From the IMG/VR virus record IMGVR_UViG_3300025133_007637, positions 1-57,307 of that record: a stretch of DNA of 57,307 nucleotides; one strand, 5' to 3'. The notes beneath the pieces are model-generated. The model saw only the letters and a program-made list of their open reading frames with translations, ran no database searches and was not told the origin of the DNA. The DNA is from a virus. Numbering within the stretch: position 1 is the stretch's first letter; each line of letters begins with the position of its first letter. The translations under genes were made by a program, and so were the position numbers. Below, piece by piece: positions 8,810 to 17,741 of the stretch.

Positions 8810-9288
8810 TATTTTCTCTTAAGATTCAAATAAAATGGTTTTTCATTATCAATGATTTCACGAAAAGAAATTTCTAATTCTGTTTTACCTTCAGGGTGGA
8901 GCATTGTTATATTAGAAAAATTTTGTATTATTTTTTTATCATCTTCTGACCAATGGGAAAACCCCAAATAACCATAGTCTTTATCTCTCCCGCCGCCAAT
9001 TAATTTAACTGGAATTTTCTCATGATCAATGTAATTTCTTATCAACTCAAAAGGTCTATACAACAAAAACGATGTTATTGAGTAGACAATAGGTATTTTT
9101 TTTTCCATCGCAAGCCCCACTGCGGACCCAACCATCAACTGTTCGGCAGAACCAACATTAATGAACCTATTGGGAAAGTCCTTTCTTATCTTATCCCACA
9201 AACCATAACCAAGATCGCCAGTAATCAGATAAATTTTCTCATTTTTTTGCATCTCTTTATACAATAATTTAGAAAAGTCTTTTCTCAT
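8806..9288 (-). CDS. Transketolase-like subunit, pyrimidine-binding half
   Basis: 160 residues matching the Pyr domain of transketolase/DXP synthase: LITGDLGYGLWDKIRKDFPNR, the cofactor glutamate in VGSAEQLMVGSAVGLAM, and PVKLIGGGRD. The C-terminal transketolase domain is absent. It partners the PP-domain subunit encoded just upstream (20-base overlap), so the pair forms a heteromeric, two-gene transketolase as seen in some glycan clusters and archaea. A two-carbon transfer to make a branched or longer-chain sugar is the inferred role. Confidence 0.8.
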   Translation of the reverse strand: MRKDFSKLLYKEMQKNEKIYLITGDLGYGLWDKIRKDFPNRFINVGSAEQLMVGSAVGLAMEKKIPIVYSITSFLLYRPFELIRNYIDHEKIPVKLIGGGRDKDYGYLGFSHWSEDDKKIIQNFSNITMLHPEGKTELEISFREIIDNEKPFYLNLKRKY

Positions 9289-9925
9289 TCATTTCTCTCT
9301 TTCTTTTTAACATTTTTTTAGCCAAATCATAGTCATCAGAACTCATAATATGATAATGAGCATTTATTCCACATAAAAATGGAAAATGCTCTACTGTTGT
9401 ATGTCTTACTTTAACATTTGGATTAAATGCCTTTATCCTTTTAACTAAATAATCTTCATTTATTTTATCATAAGCACAATAGCCGTTTACGTTTAAATAA
9501 ATTTTCAAATTAGATAAACCATTTTCATAGGCAAATCTAAGACCTTCCCAGATAGAACCTTCTGCACACTCACCGTCACTAATTAAACAATAAACATTTT
9601 TATTTTTGTTTGCCAATGCTCTACCTATTGCCACTAACAAGCCAAGTCCCAAACTTCCCGTTGAACAATATAACTCATTTTTTTCATCTCGATAAGGGTG
9701 TCCACCATGTTTTATAAAAAGGCTTTCTGCGTTAATGTTAAAATGTTTTTCTATAACAACATAAAGAGCAACAGCCGCATGTCCAGAAGATAGAATGAAA
9801 ACATCATCTTTATTTTTTGTTTTAAAAATTTCCTCTATTATTTCTAAACTAGAAAAATAGCTTCCTAAATGTGATAAACTGTGTTTGTGTGCTATCTCTA
9901 TTATCCTTTCTTTTAAATTTTCCAT
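9269..9925 (-). CDS. Transketolase-like subunit, thiamine-diphosphate-binding half
   Basis: 218 residues. Carries the start of the PP domain (IAHKHSLSHLGSYFSSLEIIEEIF), FILSSGHAAVALYV, GSLGLGLLVAIGRAL, and the ThDP/Mg motif GDG-x(n)-N: LISDGECAEGSIWEGLRFA followed by KIYLNVNGY. The canonical GDG reads SDG here, a conservative change. Transketolase N-halves are usually about 270 residues, so this is a compact version. Encoded directly upstream of the Pyr-domain subunit. Confidence 0.8.
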   Translation of the reverse strand: MENLKERIIEIAHKHSLSHLGSYFSSLEIIEEIFKTKNKDDVFILSSGHAAVALYVVIEKHFNINAESLFIKHGGHPYRDEKNELYCSTGSLGLGLLVAIGRALANKNKNVYCLISDGECAEGSIWEGLRFAYENGLSNLKIYLNVNGYCAYDKINEDYLVKRIKAFNPNVKVRHTTVEHFPFLCGINAHYHIMSSDDYDLAKKMLKRKREMNEKRLF

Positions 9926-10641
9926 TTATTTCCCCATTTTTCTCTTATCTTTTTTACATAATCTACTTTTTCTTTATGCATCCCCCATGTTGCTTGTTCA
10001 GGGTGCCAACGATAATAATATCCTAGCCATTGTGGAAATGGAAAAATAAATAAGTTATTATCAGCTAAGTTAAAATAAAGATCATAATCATCTGCTCCAA
10101 GATAATCTTCGTCATTCCATCTGATTAGGCCATCATCGTAAAGATCTTTGGAATAGACCATAGATGGGGTATTGACTGGACTTTTTGAAAATAGAAGTTG
10201 TTTAAATTCATCTAAATTTTTATATGAATGGGACATTTCGCCCGTGAATCCCTGATTGTCACCTTTGACGCCTAAAATTGGAGATTGAAGTAATTTGATC
10301 CTATCTGTATTCTTAGAAACTATCTTAACTATTTTCTCTACATAATCCTCTGCCAGATAATCATCTGAACCTAAAATAGTAAAGTATTTTCCACTTGTGT
10401 GTTTTAAAGCTTTACCAACAGGTTCAGACCAAGAAAATTTATAAAGATTCGGTGCTGTGAAAGTCTTTAATTTGGGATAATCACTCTGTACTTGTTTTGC
10501 TATCTTTAAACTATTATCGGTACTTTCATTATCCACAAAAATTACTTCCGTATCTTCGTGAGTCTGAACAAGGGCTGATAATAGTGACTGCCGAATCCAT
10601 TTCTCTGAATTGTAACAAGGTATTATTATTGTAAATCTCAT
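9913..10641 (-). CDS. Family 2 glycosyltransferase
   Basis: 242 residues with a GT-A fold start (FTIIIPCYNSEKWIRQSLLSA), EVIFVDNESTDNS, and the metal-binding GSDDYLAEDYV near residue 95, all typical of GT2 inverting transferases. DDYDLYFNLA further on fits the acceptor-side acidic motif. Cytoplasmic and without membrane segments. Its ATG precedes the transketolase subunit by a 13-base overlap. Confidence 0.88.
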   Translation of the reverse strand: MRFTIIIPCYNSEKWIRQSLLSALVQTHEDTEVIFVDNESTDNSLKIAKQVQSDYPKLKTFTAPNLYKFSWSEPVGKALKHTSGKYFTILGSDDYLAEDYVEKIVKIVSKNTDRIKLLQSPILGVKGDNQGFTGEMSHSYKNLDEFKQLLFSKSPVNTPSMVYSKDLYDDGLIRWNDEDYLGADDYDLYFNLADNNLFIFPFPQWLGYYYRWHPEQATWGMHKEKVDYVKKIREKWGNKWKI

Positions 10642-11538
10642 TTATAACTCCATTAATTGCTCAACTCTTTTGATATAGGTGTGTTCATTGTTGATCAATT
10701 CCCTATTCTTTCTCTTGACTTCTTCCAAATCATCTAAAGGCATGTTAACATAATGTTTTATTAATTCAACCATCTGTTTTGGAGTGTCATAAAGTTCTAA
10801 ACTTGGAAACGTATTTTTAACTTGAGTAATGTTATCACATACCAACGCTCCTGTCAAGCCTAAAGATTTAAAAGTCCTCTCATTCGAATCAAGTCCAAGA
10901 ACTCTCTGGTAAGCGTCATGGATATTGAGTGCAACTTTACTGTTTGATAGAACTTGATTCTCTTGTTCATGCGTTAAATTTTTGTTTATAAAAATACCAC
11001 ACTTTAGTCCTGAATTATGCAATTCAGCAAAATGCTCTAACATTATTCTTTTCTTTTCATTGAATCCATTATTGGCCCAGCCGCCAATAAAGCATACATC
11101 GTAAGCATATTCACCTTTTCTCAAATCTTTATAATTTACTGAATCAAAGGCCAACAAAATTCTATCAACAGATTTCCATTTATTATGAAATTTAGCATTG
11201 TCTCCAAAAGACCACAATTTACAATTATCTATTGAGTTTAAAGAATCGATAACATTATCCGCGCATAAGCATTTAAAGTTTGGATGTCTTCCCCATGGTT
11301 CAGGAAAACTGTTTGGCTGTGCATAAACAAAAGACTTGATAGAATTTTTAATAACATGTAAATTTTGTAAATTGATATCAGAATCTACAGACATCAAATA
11401 ATAATCAGAATCATCTATTTCAGATAAAGAGTTATATAAAATGGTTTCATAACCCTTTGATTCCCAACCACCAACATACCCCTTATTATAAATCCAATGG
11501 CCCGCATGAGAACTATGGTTCTTAATATAAACTCTCAT
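10642..11538 (-). CDS. GT-B glycosyltransferase, CgeB/Glyco_trans_1_2-like
   Basis: 298 residues with a two-lobe GT-B layout. The second lobe shows YDVCFIGGWANNGFNEKKR, SNSKVALNIHDAY and NERTFKSLGLTGALVCDN, the pattern of CgeB-like glycosyltransferases in which an Arg/Thr-Phe-Glu segment binds the nucleotide. Overlaps the next upstream gene by four bases and abuts the GT2 gene. Confidence 0.75.
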   Translation of the reverse strand: MRVYIKNHSSHAGHWIYNKGYVGGWESKGYETILYNSLSEIDDSDYYLMSVDSDINLQNLHVIKNSIKSFVYAQPNSFPEPWGRHPNFKCLCADNVIDSLNSIDNCKLWSFGDNAKFHNKWKSVDRILLAFDSVNYKDLRKGEYAYDVCFIGGWANNGFNEKKRIMLEHFAELHNSGLKCGIFINKNLTHEQENQVLSNSKVALNIHDAYQRVLGLDSNERTFKSLGLTGALVCDNITQVKNTFPSLELYDTPKQMVELIKHYVNMPLDDLEEVKRKNRELINNEHTYIKRVEQLMEL

Positions 11539-12458
11539 AACTTATTAATCTCTTCTAAGACCTTTTCTAAGCGGGCGTGAGACTGGTGTTCTTTAAGGAA
11601 CCTATTATGCCCACGAGTGCTTATTTGTTCTACAATTTTCGGATTTTTTATAAGAAATTGTATCTTCTCTAGTAATTCCTGTCCTGACTTCCAAGTTACT
11701 ATTTCTTTATTAATTTCAAAGAAGTTTTCGATTCCATCATGGTGTTCGGTTAGTAATAAACTGTTCGCTCCAGGTATTTCAAACATTCTTGCCTTCATTT
11801 GTGTTTTAAATTCAGGATCATTAGGGTTCACGCTAAAATTTAATCCAATTTTCGAGTTAGAATAAGCCATCATTAATTCTTCATAATTAACATTTGTGAT
11901 TTGAACCATTGGGACTTTATAGTTCTTCAGCATTTCAACATAGGGAGTTCTTAATGGATCCATTCTTCCAACAAAAGAAGACTCTAATGTCTTATCACGA
12001 AATTCTATGAACGGATGATAATTCTTATTGGAGTGCCATGCACCTAAAATAATCTTGTCATAGCCAACTTGCTTAAAATTGTCAATATAACTGGGTTCTG
12101 GTGTTGAACAAACATTAAAATAGTGACACGTTTTACTAGAAAAACTTTTAAATCGCCAAGTGTCGTCACAAAACCAATTAAATGTCTTTGTTCTACCAGA
12201 TTCTGTTTCTTGTCTTATTTCTTCCCAAGGCTCAAAAGGAGTCATTTGGGGATTTCCGGTCATACAACAAAAAATTAAGTCGGGTTTAAAGGATTCTATA
12301 ATTTTTGAAAAACTTTTTTCTTCTGGATTTACAGTATCGTAAAAATAAACATCATGTTCCAGGTCTTTTAGGGGTAAGTAAACGTTTTTATAGCCACCAT
12401 CTTCAATGTCCTTGGTTCCTCTCCTGAGTGTTTTATTCAAAGTTAAAAGAATTTTCAC
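11535..12458 (-). CDS. GT-B glycosyltransferase, CgeB-like
   Basis: 307 residues, starting with GTG 12458 placed seven bases after GGAGGTG. N-terminal lobe KILLTLNKTLRRGTKDIEDGG and PDLIFCCMTGN; C-terminal lobe SSFVGRMDPLRTPY, SKIGLNFSVNPND, QMKARMFEIPGANSLLLTEHHDGI and FFEINKEIV, the classic CgeB-type nucleotide-sugar loop. It forms a tandem of two CgeB-like transferases with the neighbouring gene. Confidence 0.78.
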   Translation of the reverse strand: MKILLTLNKTLRRGTKDIEDGGYKNVYLPLKDLEHDVYFYDTVNPEEKSFSKIIESFKPDLIFCCMTGNPQMTPFEPWEEIRQETESGRTKTFNWFCDDTWRFKSFSSKTCHYFNVCSTPEPSYIDNFKQVGYDKIILGAWHSNKNYHPFIEFRDKTLESSFVGRMDPLRTPYVEMLKNYKVPMVQITNVNYEELMMAYSNSKIGLNFSVNPNDPEFKTQMKARMFEIPGANSLLLTEHHDGIENFFEINKEIVTWKSGQELLEKIQFLIKNPKIVEQISTRGHNRFLKEHQSHARLEKVLEEINKL

Positions 12459-13316
12459 TTAAAACACCTCCAATACTTTTGTAAGGATTTCAGGTTTTTT
12501 ATCCCTCATTTTTTCAATCAACTCTTTTCCCTTTAACTTAAACCAATCTTCTTTTGAGGCTCCGACATTATTATTCGTCGTAATAGACATGCCTGCCATT
12601 CTTGCTTCCACGATTATGCGGGACAAGGTTTCTGGTGTTTTGGGAAGAAATACAAATTTATCATTGTTTGTTAATCTGTTTAAAAATTCTTCATTTGAAC
12701 ACGAAGGGATAAGTTCAAAATCCAATTCTTTAATTTTGCAAAATCTAACTGCGTCTGCTGTATTCTTATGCCAATTATCACTTTGCATAATTGAAAACTT
12801 ATCCTCTTTGGGTTTATCGGCCAGTTTTTCTAAAAGACTTAAACTTTCATCAGACCAAAGATTCCCGCCCAGACTAACGATGTTGTCTAATGACAAGTTC
12901 TTCTCTACAATCTGCTTATGAAATTCGCTTTGACAAAATACCGCTTTTGCGTATTTATAAAAATCATAGTTAATGATTTGATCTTTCGGTGCAATATAAT
13001 CTTTATAATCGGCGGGATTTCTGGTTTTTAAATACTTGTGATCATGTTCATAAATTACATAATTACAGTATTGTGTTAATAGATCTCGAAATCTAGGATT
13101 TAATTGCACAAAATTTGAAACAATAAAACTGGATGAACGATTGTCATAAAGAAATTGTTCTGTAATGTGGCTGCATTTAATTTTTATAAGTGGTTGGGTT
13201 GTTTTAGTAACTAAATTACAGAATTCGTGATTATTTAATTCACCACCACCAAGCAGACCATCTTCTACAAAAAAATCTGCTATAAAGATGATTTTATCAT
13301 CCGAATGACTCAACAC
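12459..13316 (-). CDS. GT-B glycosyltransferase, family 4-like
   Basis: 285 residues. IFIADFFVEDGLLGGGELNNHEF is the glycine-rich N-terminal loop of GT-B enzymes; FVFLPKTPETLSRIIVEARMAGMSITTNNNVGA near the end is a degenerate E-x7-E nucleotide-sugar motif. The start is GTG 13316 inside the 3' end of the preceding gene and lacks a clear ribosome binding site, so translation is probably coupled. Confidence 0.7.
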   Translation of the reverse strand: MLSHSDDKIIFIADFFVEDGLLGGGELNNHEFCNLVTKTTQPLIKIKCSHITEQFLYDNRSSSFIVSNFVQLNPRFRDLLTQYCNYVIYEHDHKYLKTRNPADYKDYIAPKDQIINYDFYKYAKAVFCQSEFHKQIVEKNLSLDNIVSLGGNLWSDESLSLLEKLADKPKEDKFSIMQSDNWHKNTADAVRFCKIKELDFELIPSCSNEEFLNRLTNNDKFVFLPKTPETLSRIIVEARMAGMSITTNNNVGASKEDWFKLKGKELIEKMRDKKPEILTKVLEVF

Positions 13317-14580
13317 TTAACTCGTCTAGCCAATTCTCAACACTGAATTCTTTCTCATCGTAAACACTAGTAACAAATTTATTATACATCTTATCTTGTG
13401 CATGTGTTTCTAAAAGATGAGCTTTCAGTTTTTTAGCCTTTGATTTTGCTGTTCCATAATTATTAAAAACTTTTCGCATAACCTTTTTACAATGCCATTC
13501 TATCGGAAAACACCATTGAGAATCAGCCTCGATAACAGTAGCCCAAACAGCCTCTTTCTGAACTGGTTTAACTTCATAGGAAACCGAACTAAACATTGGT
13601 TTCGCCTTTGACGCCTTTTCTTTTGAACCATCGTGAATATACAAATAATCAACAGGTCCACCCCAATCGGGAGCGATTACTGGTAAGCCGCTATAGGCAG
13701 CTTCGAAAATTGGTAAACCATAACCTTCTCCGTGCGACAAACTTAACAATACCTTAACTTTTGGGTGTAAATACAAAGAATGCATTTCTTGGTCTGTAAG
13801 ATCGCCATGCAATAGGTGAACACTGCAAGTTCGATCTTTATAGTTGGTTAAAAGCTCACTCAACCTTTGTTGAGTAGCCATTCGATCTTGAATACAATTC
13901 TTCGCTAAAGAAGTTTTAATAATAAGGCCAACTTCTTTATCATGAAATTCTTCAACAAACCATTTAATGGTGTTTTCCATGTTTTTTCGTGGAATCCATG
14001 TTCCGACAGTCAAAAAGTTAAATTTATGCTTTAATTTTAGATCTAAATCTACTTTCTCGAATTCTCTAACTGGATATCCGACTACATCAATTTTTAAATC
14101 TGGCTTTGCTTCTAATAGTTTAACCTTCACTGGTTCTGGTGAAGTCCCATTATTCGCTTCTACAACTGTATTCACAAAAGCAAATTTAGTGTGTTGTGAG
14201 ATCACAATCATTTGATCAACTTGTGTGGCGCATTTCTCAAACCATTGTGGAGAAATTTTGGTAGATTCTGTACCTGCTGTTATACCAATAGTTTTTTGCG
14301 CGTTTGGATTTCTTTGCCATTCTCCTGGTATTGTGACATGCAAACACAAATCAAATTTACCACCTTGTTGAGTATATCCAATTGTTTTGCCCAATAACTG
14401 ATCAATCCACTGGCGTTCTTCGTTATCTTCCCAAATCCAACCAGTTTGGCCCCAGTTAAGACTAACGAGATAAACATCAAATAACTCAGGACGTGATCTT
14501 AGAGAGCGAAGCACAAAACGTGTGTGTTCTCCATAACCGCTTTGCGTTAGCGCCGGTCCAATAACTAATACTTTTTTCAT
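13297..14580 (-). CDS. Family 4-like glycosyltransferase
   Basis: 427 residues from ATG 14580. KVLVIGPALTQSGYGEHTRFVLRSL is the donor-lobe entry; FLTVGTWIPRKNMENTIKWF and SLSHGEGYGLPIFEAAYSGLPVIAPDWGG give the GT4 core with the E-x7-E pair (EGYGLPIFE). Cytoplasmic. The open frame runs six codons further to a TTG, but the ATG fits family starts. Overlaps both neighbours by a few bases. Confidence 0.88.
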   Translation of the reverse strand: MKKVLVIGPALTQSGYGEHTRFVLRSLRSRPELFDVYLVSLNWGQTGWIWEDNEERQWIDQLLGKTIGYTQQGGKFDLCLHVTIPGEWQRNPNAQKTIGITAGTESTKISPQWFEKCATQVDQMIVISQHTKFAFVNTVVEANNGTSPEPVKVKLLEAKPDLKIDVVGYPVREFEKVDLDLKLKHKFNFLTVGTWIPRKNMENTIKWFVEEFHDKEVGLIIKTSLAKNCIQDRMATQQRLSELLTNYKDRTCSVHLLHGDLTDQEMHSLYLHPKVKVLLSLSHGEGYGLPIFEAAYSGLPVIAPDWGGPVDYLYIHDGSKEKASKAKPMFSSVSYEVKPVQKEAVWATVIEADSQWCFPIEWHCKKVMRKVFNNYGTAKSKAKKLKAHLLETHAQDKMYNKFVTSVYDEKEFSVENWLDELSVESFG

Positions 14581-15905
14581 ACTTCTATAAGCTCCCAAGA
14601 TTTATAATTTTTTCGTGTATCCCACGATCCACATTCATCGTGAATTTCTGTCATAAAATTTGACCAATCAGATGCGAATGCTTCAAAACCATAATTTTCT
14701 TCCACATGCTTTCTTCCTGATTCTCCCATTTTCTTTCGCTCTTCTTGTCCAAGTTCATACATCTTCATAAGAGAATCTGAGACTGATTTTCCAGATAACC
14801 GATCTTCATAGATATAAGGAACTTCTTGACTTCCAATAATTGCTTTAGAAGCAGGTTCCAATCCAATTCCATTTTCATAGATTGTAATGGCCTTGTTCTT
14901 CTTGTTTCTCTTAAGAGTAGATTCAAGACTAACTTTATCAGTTTTTGTTACTTGTTCTTGGAGCCCGCCAGTCATTGTAACAATAATTGGAGTCTCACAA
15001 GCCATTGATTCGAATGTAGATAGTCCGAAGCCTTCAGCATCTGAAATTCCCAAAGTTACATCTGCGGCACTATACATGGCAGACAAGTGCGGGGCGTCGA
15101 TCTTTACACCAGAAATTAAAAATTCTTTCTCTTTAAAACCAAGCTTTTGAGCAATAACATGTAAGTCTTGCCCATTAGGATCTTTTGCTTCTGTATGCAT
15201 TAATAAAGTAACTTTTCTATCTTTGTACTTCTTCTTAAATTGTGTCAAGAAATCCGCATACCAGAATACTAAAGAGCCACTTTGTTTGCGCCTTGCATTT
15301 CTACTATTCCAAAAAATTAAATAATCATCATCGTTAAATCCAAAGTTCTCTTTTCTAAACTCTTTTCTTTTATCTGCCGGTAAAGGATTAAAGAGTTGAG
15401 AAGGAACAGCGTGAGGAATATACTTTTCTTTCACTGCGGGTGATACTGTTTGAACTAAATTCGATGTTAATTTTGAAATAGTTACGACTGCATCATTTGA
15501 ATCATACCAACATTTATTAAAATCGGGATAGGGGAAATTGTCCCAAACATGATAATAAACCATAGGAACAAGTGAACGAATCTCGTTTTCCATTTGCCAA
15601 AGCCAAGGATAAAAACGAGGATCTGTCATAAACCACAAAATGTCTGGTTTTGAAGATCTAAGAATAGAGCGAAGCATTTCTGGATTTCCATATCCATCAA
15701 TGGGATAGATTATCCAATCATCTTTAAATTCTTCGACTTTTACTGGCTGGTAGTTTTCGTGTTTGATTGCACCGCCGAGACTTACAAACTCAAATTTACC
15801 AGTTTTTAACAACTCAACAATAAAATACTTTGTTTGTGTTCCAACTCCTGATGGTGATAGTGGGTGATCTGAGATTGTTAAAATTTTTATTTTCTTATCG
15901 GACAC
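14577..15905 (-). CDS. Family 4 glycosyltransferase
   Basis: 442 residues. KILTISDHPLSPSGVGTQTKYF at the N-terminus, LIFWNSRNARRKQSGSLV opening the second lobe, and DAEGFGLSTFESMACETPIIVTMTGG with the E-x7-E motif. It is the first glycosyltransferase of the cassette in the direction of transcription, nine bases after the nuclease gene, and resembles its neighbour at 13297-14580 in arrangement, suggesting an old duplication. Confidence 0.9.
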   Translation of the reverse strand: MSDKKIKILTISDHPLSPSGVGTQTKYFIVELLKTGKFEFVSLGGAIKHENYQPVKVEEFKDDWIIYPIDGYGNPEMLRSILRSSKPDILWFMTDPRFYPWLWQMENEIRSLVPMVYYHVWDNFPYPDFNKCWYDSNDAVVTISKLTSNLVQTVSPAVKEKYIPHAVPSQLFNPLPADKRKEFRKENFGFNDDDYLIFWNSRNARRKQSGSLVFWYADFLTQFKKKYKDRKVTLLMHTEAKDPNGQDLHVIAQKLGFKEKEFLISGVKIDAPHLSAMYSAADVTLGISDAEGFGLSTFESMACETPIIVTMTGGLQEQVTKTDKVSLESTLKRNKKNKAITIYENGIGLEPASKAIIGSQEVPYIYEDRLSGKSVSDSLMKMYELGQEERKKMGESGRKHVEENYGFEAFASDWSNFMTEIHDECGSWDTRKNYKSWELIEV

Positions 15906-15914
15906 CTATTCTCC

Positions 15915-16682
15915 TTATGGGCACCATTGTGTTTTGTCAAATTCACACTTTTTACAACTTAAGCGATTCTTTGGATGATTGCCTTTGGAGATATTATACA
16001 CGGCTTTGTTTAAGATTTTTAATGCATTATTAATTTTTCTTTCACCACTGGAAACTCTGAAGATTTCTACCTTGTCTTTTTTGGCTGTTCGCTTCAATAA
16101 TCCGAAATAGGTTTCCACTTTCTGTGGCTCTATGTTATGTTTTTTGCAAAAGAACTTTTTATAATAGGTCAACTGATAGGTGGTAATTTTATCTGTTCTT
16201 CTTTGCATGTCCCAGCCCCACGAACATGATTTCCAATCAATAATATGATACTTACCATCAGGAGTTTGAATGACTAAATCTAAAAAACCTTTGTAGTCAT
16301 AATCGTCTGGTATGTCTTCAATTGATTCGATTATCTTTTCTTCTGCTGAAAAAACTTTATAACCAGGAAACTTAATCTTTAAAGACATTAAAATCATTGA
16401 TGCCAATTCAAGACCCTGTTCCTTCATTTCACGAATCATCGGGGCATGTTCTTCAGGAATTTCTTTCAGCTTATTAAGCTCATCTTTAAAAGAGTGTTTA
16501 AAAACTGTTTCATAATCTGTATTTTCATTAAGTGTCAGTTTCTCGCAAGTTTCATGGAGGGCTGTTCCAAATGCAGTATAAACATTTCCTTGGAAAAGTT
16601 TAATTCTATCAACATAAGTTAATTTATGATAAAAGGGACAAAAATCCCAATTTTTTAATGCACTGAATGAAATGTGTGGCAT
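15915..16682 (-). CDS. PD-(D/E)XK nuclease, Cas4/RecB-like
   Basis: 255 residues. FSALKNWDFCPFYHKLTYV (QLxxxxxCPxxF-like N-terminal helix with a Cys), FGTALHETCEKL (active-site His), and the core KGFLDLVIQTPDGKYHIIDWKS with D-x(n)-D-W-K. The C-terminal CKKCEFDKTQWCP supplies three more cysteines, so a Cas4/AddB-type [4Fe-4S] cluster with the N-terminal Cys is likely. Phage members act as recombination or DNA-processing exonucleases. No CRISPR array is present. Confidence 0.85.
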   Translation of the reverse strand: MPHISFSALKNWDFCPFYHKLTYVDRIKLFQGNVYTAFGTALHETCEKLTLNENTDYETVFKHSFKDELNKLKEIPEEHAPMIREMKEQGLELASMILMSLKIKFPGYKVFSAEEKIIESIEDIPDDYDYKGFLDLVIQTPDGKYHIIDWKSCSWGWDMQRRTDKITTYQLTYYKKFFCKKHNIEPQKVETYFGLLKRTAKKDKVEIFRVSSGERKINNALKILNKAVYNISKGNHPKNRLSCKKCEFDKTQWCP

Positions 16683-16714
16683 CTAGTCCTCTCTAATAGA
16701 CCTGTGTCAAAAAC

Positions 16715-17008
16715 TTATACAGTTTTTGATTTTTTAGTCTTACTAGAGGATACCACACTTTTCTTAGGTTTGTCAAGTGTATTCTTGGAAAAAATCAATG
16801 TTCTTTCCCAGGGGCCGGATTCATTATCTAGGGGTTGTGCTGAATAGTCGGGTAAACTATATCCCTTTAAATTAATCTTTTGTTCATTTAAATAATTTAA
16901 AACAGTATTAGTCGTAACACAAATAAGTCGATCTCTGCCATCTCTTTTCTTAAGTTTTACATTAACTGTTATTTTGTCTTTCTCTTGTTTAATTTCATAT
17001 TCAACCAT
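16715..17008 (-). CDS. Hypothetical protein, 97 residues
   Basis: No family recognised. N-terminal two thirds look like a beta-rich domain (YEIKQEKDKITVNVKLKKR) followed by a lysine/serine-rich tail KKSVVSSSKTKKSKTV that could bind nucleic acid. Its ATG overlaps the end of the metallopeptidase gene by eight bases. Confidence 0.6.
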   Translation of the reverse strand: MVEYEIKQEKDKITVNVKLKKRDGRDRLICVTTNTVLNYLNEQKINLKGYSLPDYSAQPLDNESGPWERTLIFSKNTLDKPKKSVVSSSKTKKSKTV

Positions 17009-17690
17009 TTTCTTCTCCTTTTGTAAATAATTCCTTTATTTTATCAAATAAAATAGGATTAATTTCTTTTAAATAGTCTGCTTCGCCTCTTACGAATTCT
17101 TCAAATCCATTAGCAAAGTATTCACGTATTGAAGTTACAGAATACGGAGATAAAAATAACCCAGCAGTCATAAGAGACAATTTGTCATATCCAAGTTGTT
17201 TTAATAGAAAATCATCCAATTCATCAACACGATCTTCTGAAAAGAATAGAGAACCCATACCTGAAAAAGATAATCCACTTGCCCTTAACATAGACACTAA
17301 GCGTTTTTTCTTTCCATTGTATTCATTAAAAATTCTTCCATCACTATAGATTTCTGAACCAAATCTATCTTCAAGCATATGAGCTAATTCATGAATGATG
17401 TCTTTAATAATTATTTCTTCACTTACTTCTGGGAAATCATTAAAAGATGACAGATAAATTGCACCATCTATAAACATGGCTGAAATCTTTCTAGCATCAA
17501 GTTCTGGAAATTCTCCAATGTAAATCACATCAAGACCTTGAACAAATTTATAAGGAATTGATTTCTTCACTTCTTCTATTACTTCATCAATATTAATGTG
17601 ATCAAGAAATGGATGTATAATGTGAATCGGAACGTTATAAAGATAATATTCTTTCTTCTTTCTTGAAGTTTCTTTTATGTATTCTTTCAT
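17001..17690 (-). CDS. Zinc metallopeptidase-like protein (HELAH)
   Basis: 229 residues with IIKDIIHELAHMLEDRFG, an HExxH zinc motif, and a glutamate in REYFANGFEEFVRG about 85 residues later that could be the third ligand, as in gluzincins of the anthrax-lethal-factor type. No signal peptide, so it would act inside the cell or virion. Upstream (17691-17741) lies a TACAAT box that could be a weak promoter. Confidence 0.72.
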   Translation of the reverse strand: MKEYIKETSRKKKEYYLYNVPIHIIHPFLDHINIDEVIEEVKKSIPYKFVQGLDVIYIGEFPELDARKISAMFIDGAIYLSSFNDFPEVSEEIIIKDIIHELAHMLEDRFGSEIYSDGRIFNEYNGKKKRLVSMLRASGLSFSGMGSLFFSEDRVDELDDFLLKQLGYDKLSLMTAGLFLSPYSVTSIREYFANGFEEFVRGEADYLKEINPILFDKIKELFTKGEENG

Positions 17691-17741
17691 AATTTGAAAT
17701 TTACAATTTTATTGTATCATATTTCATAAGTCATTTTAAAA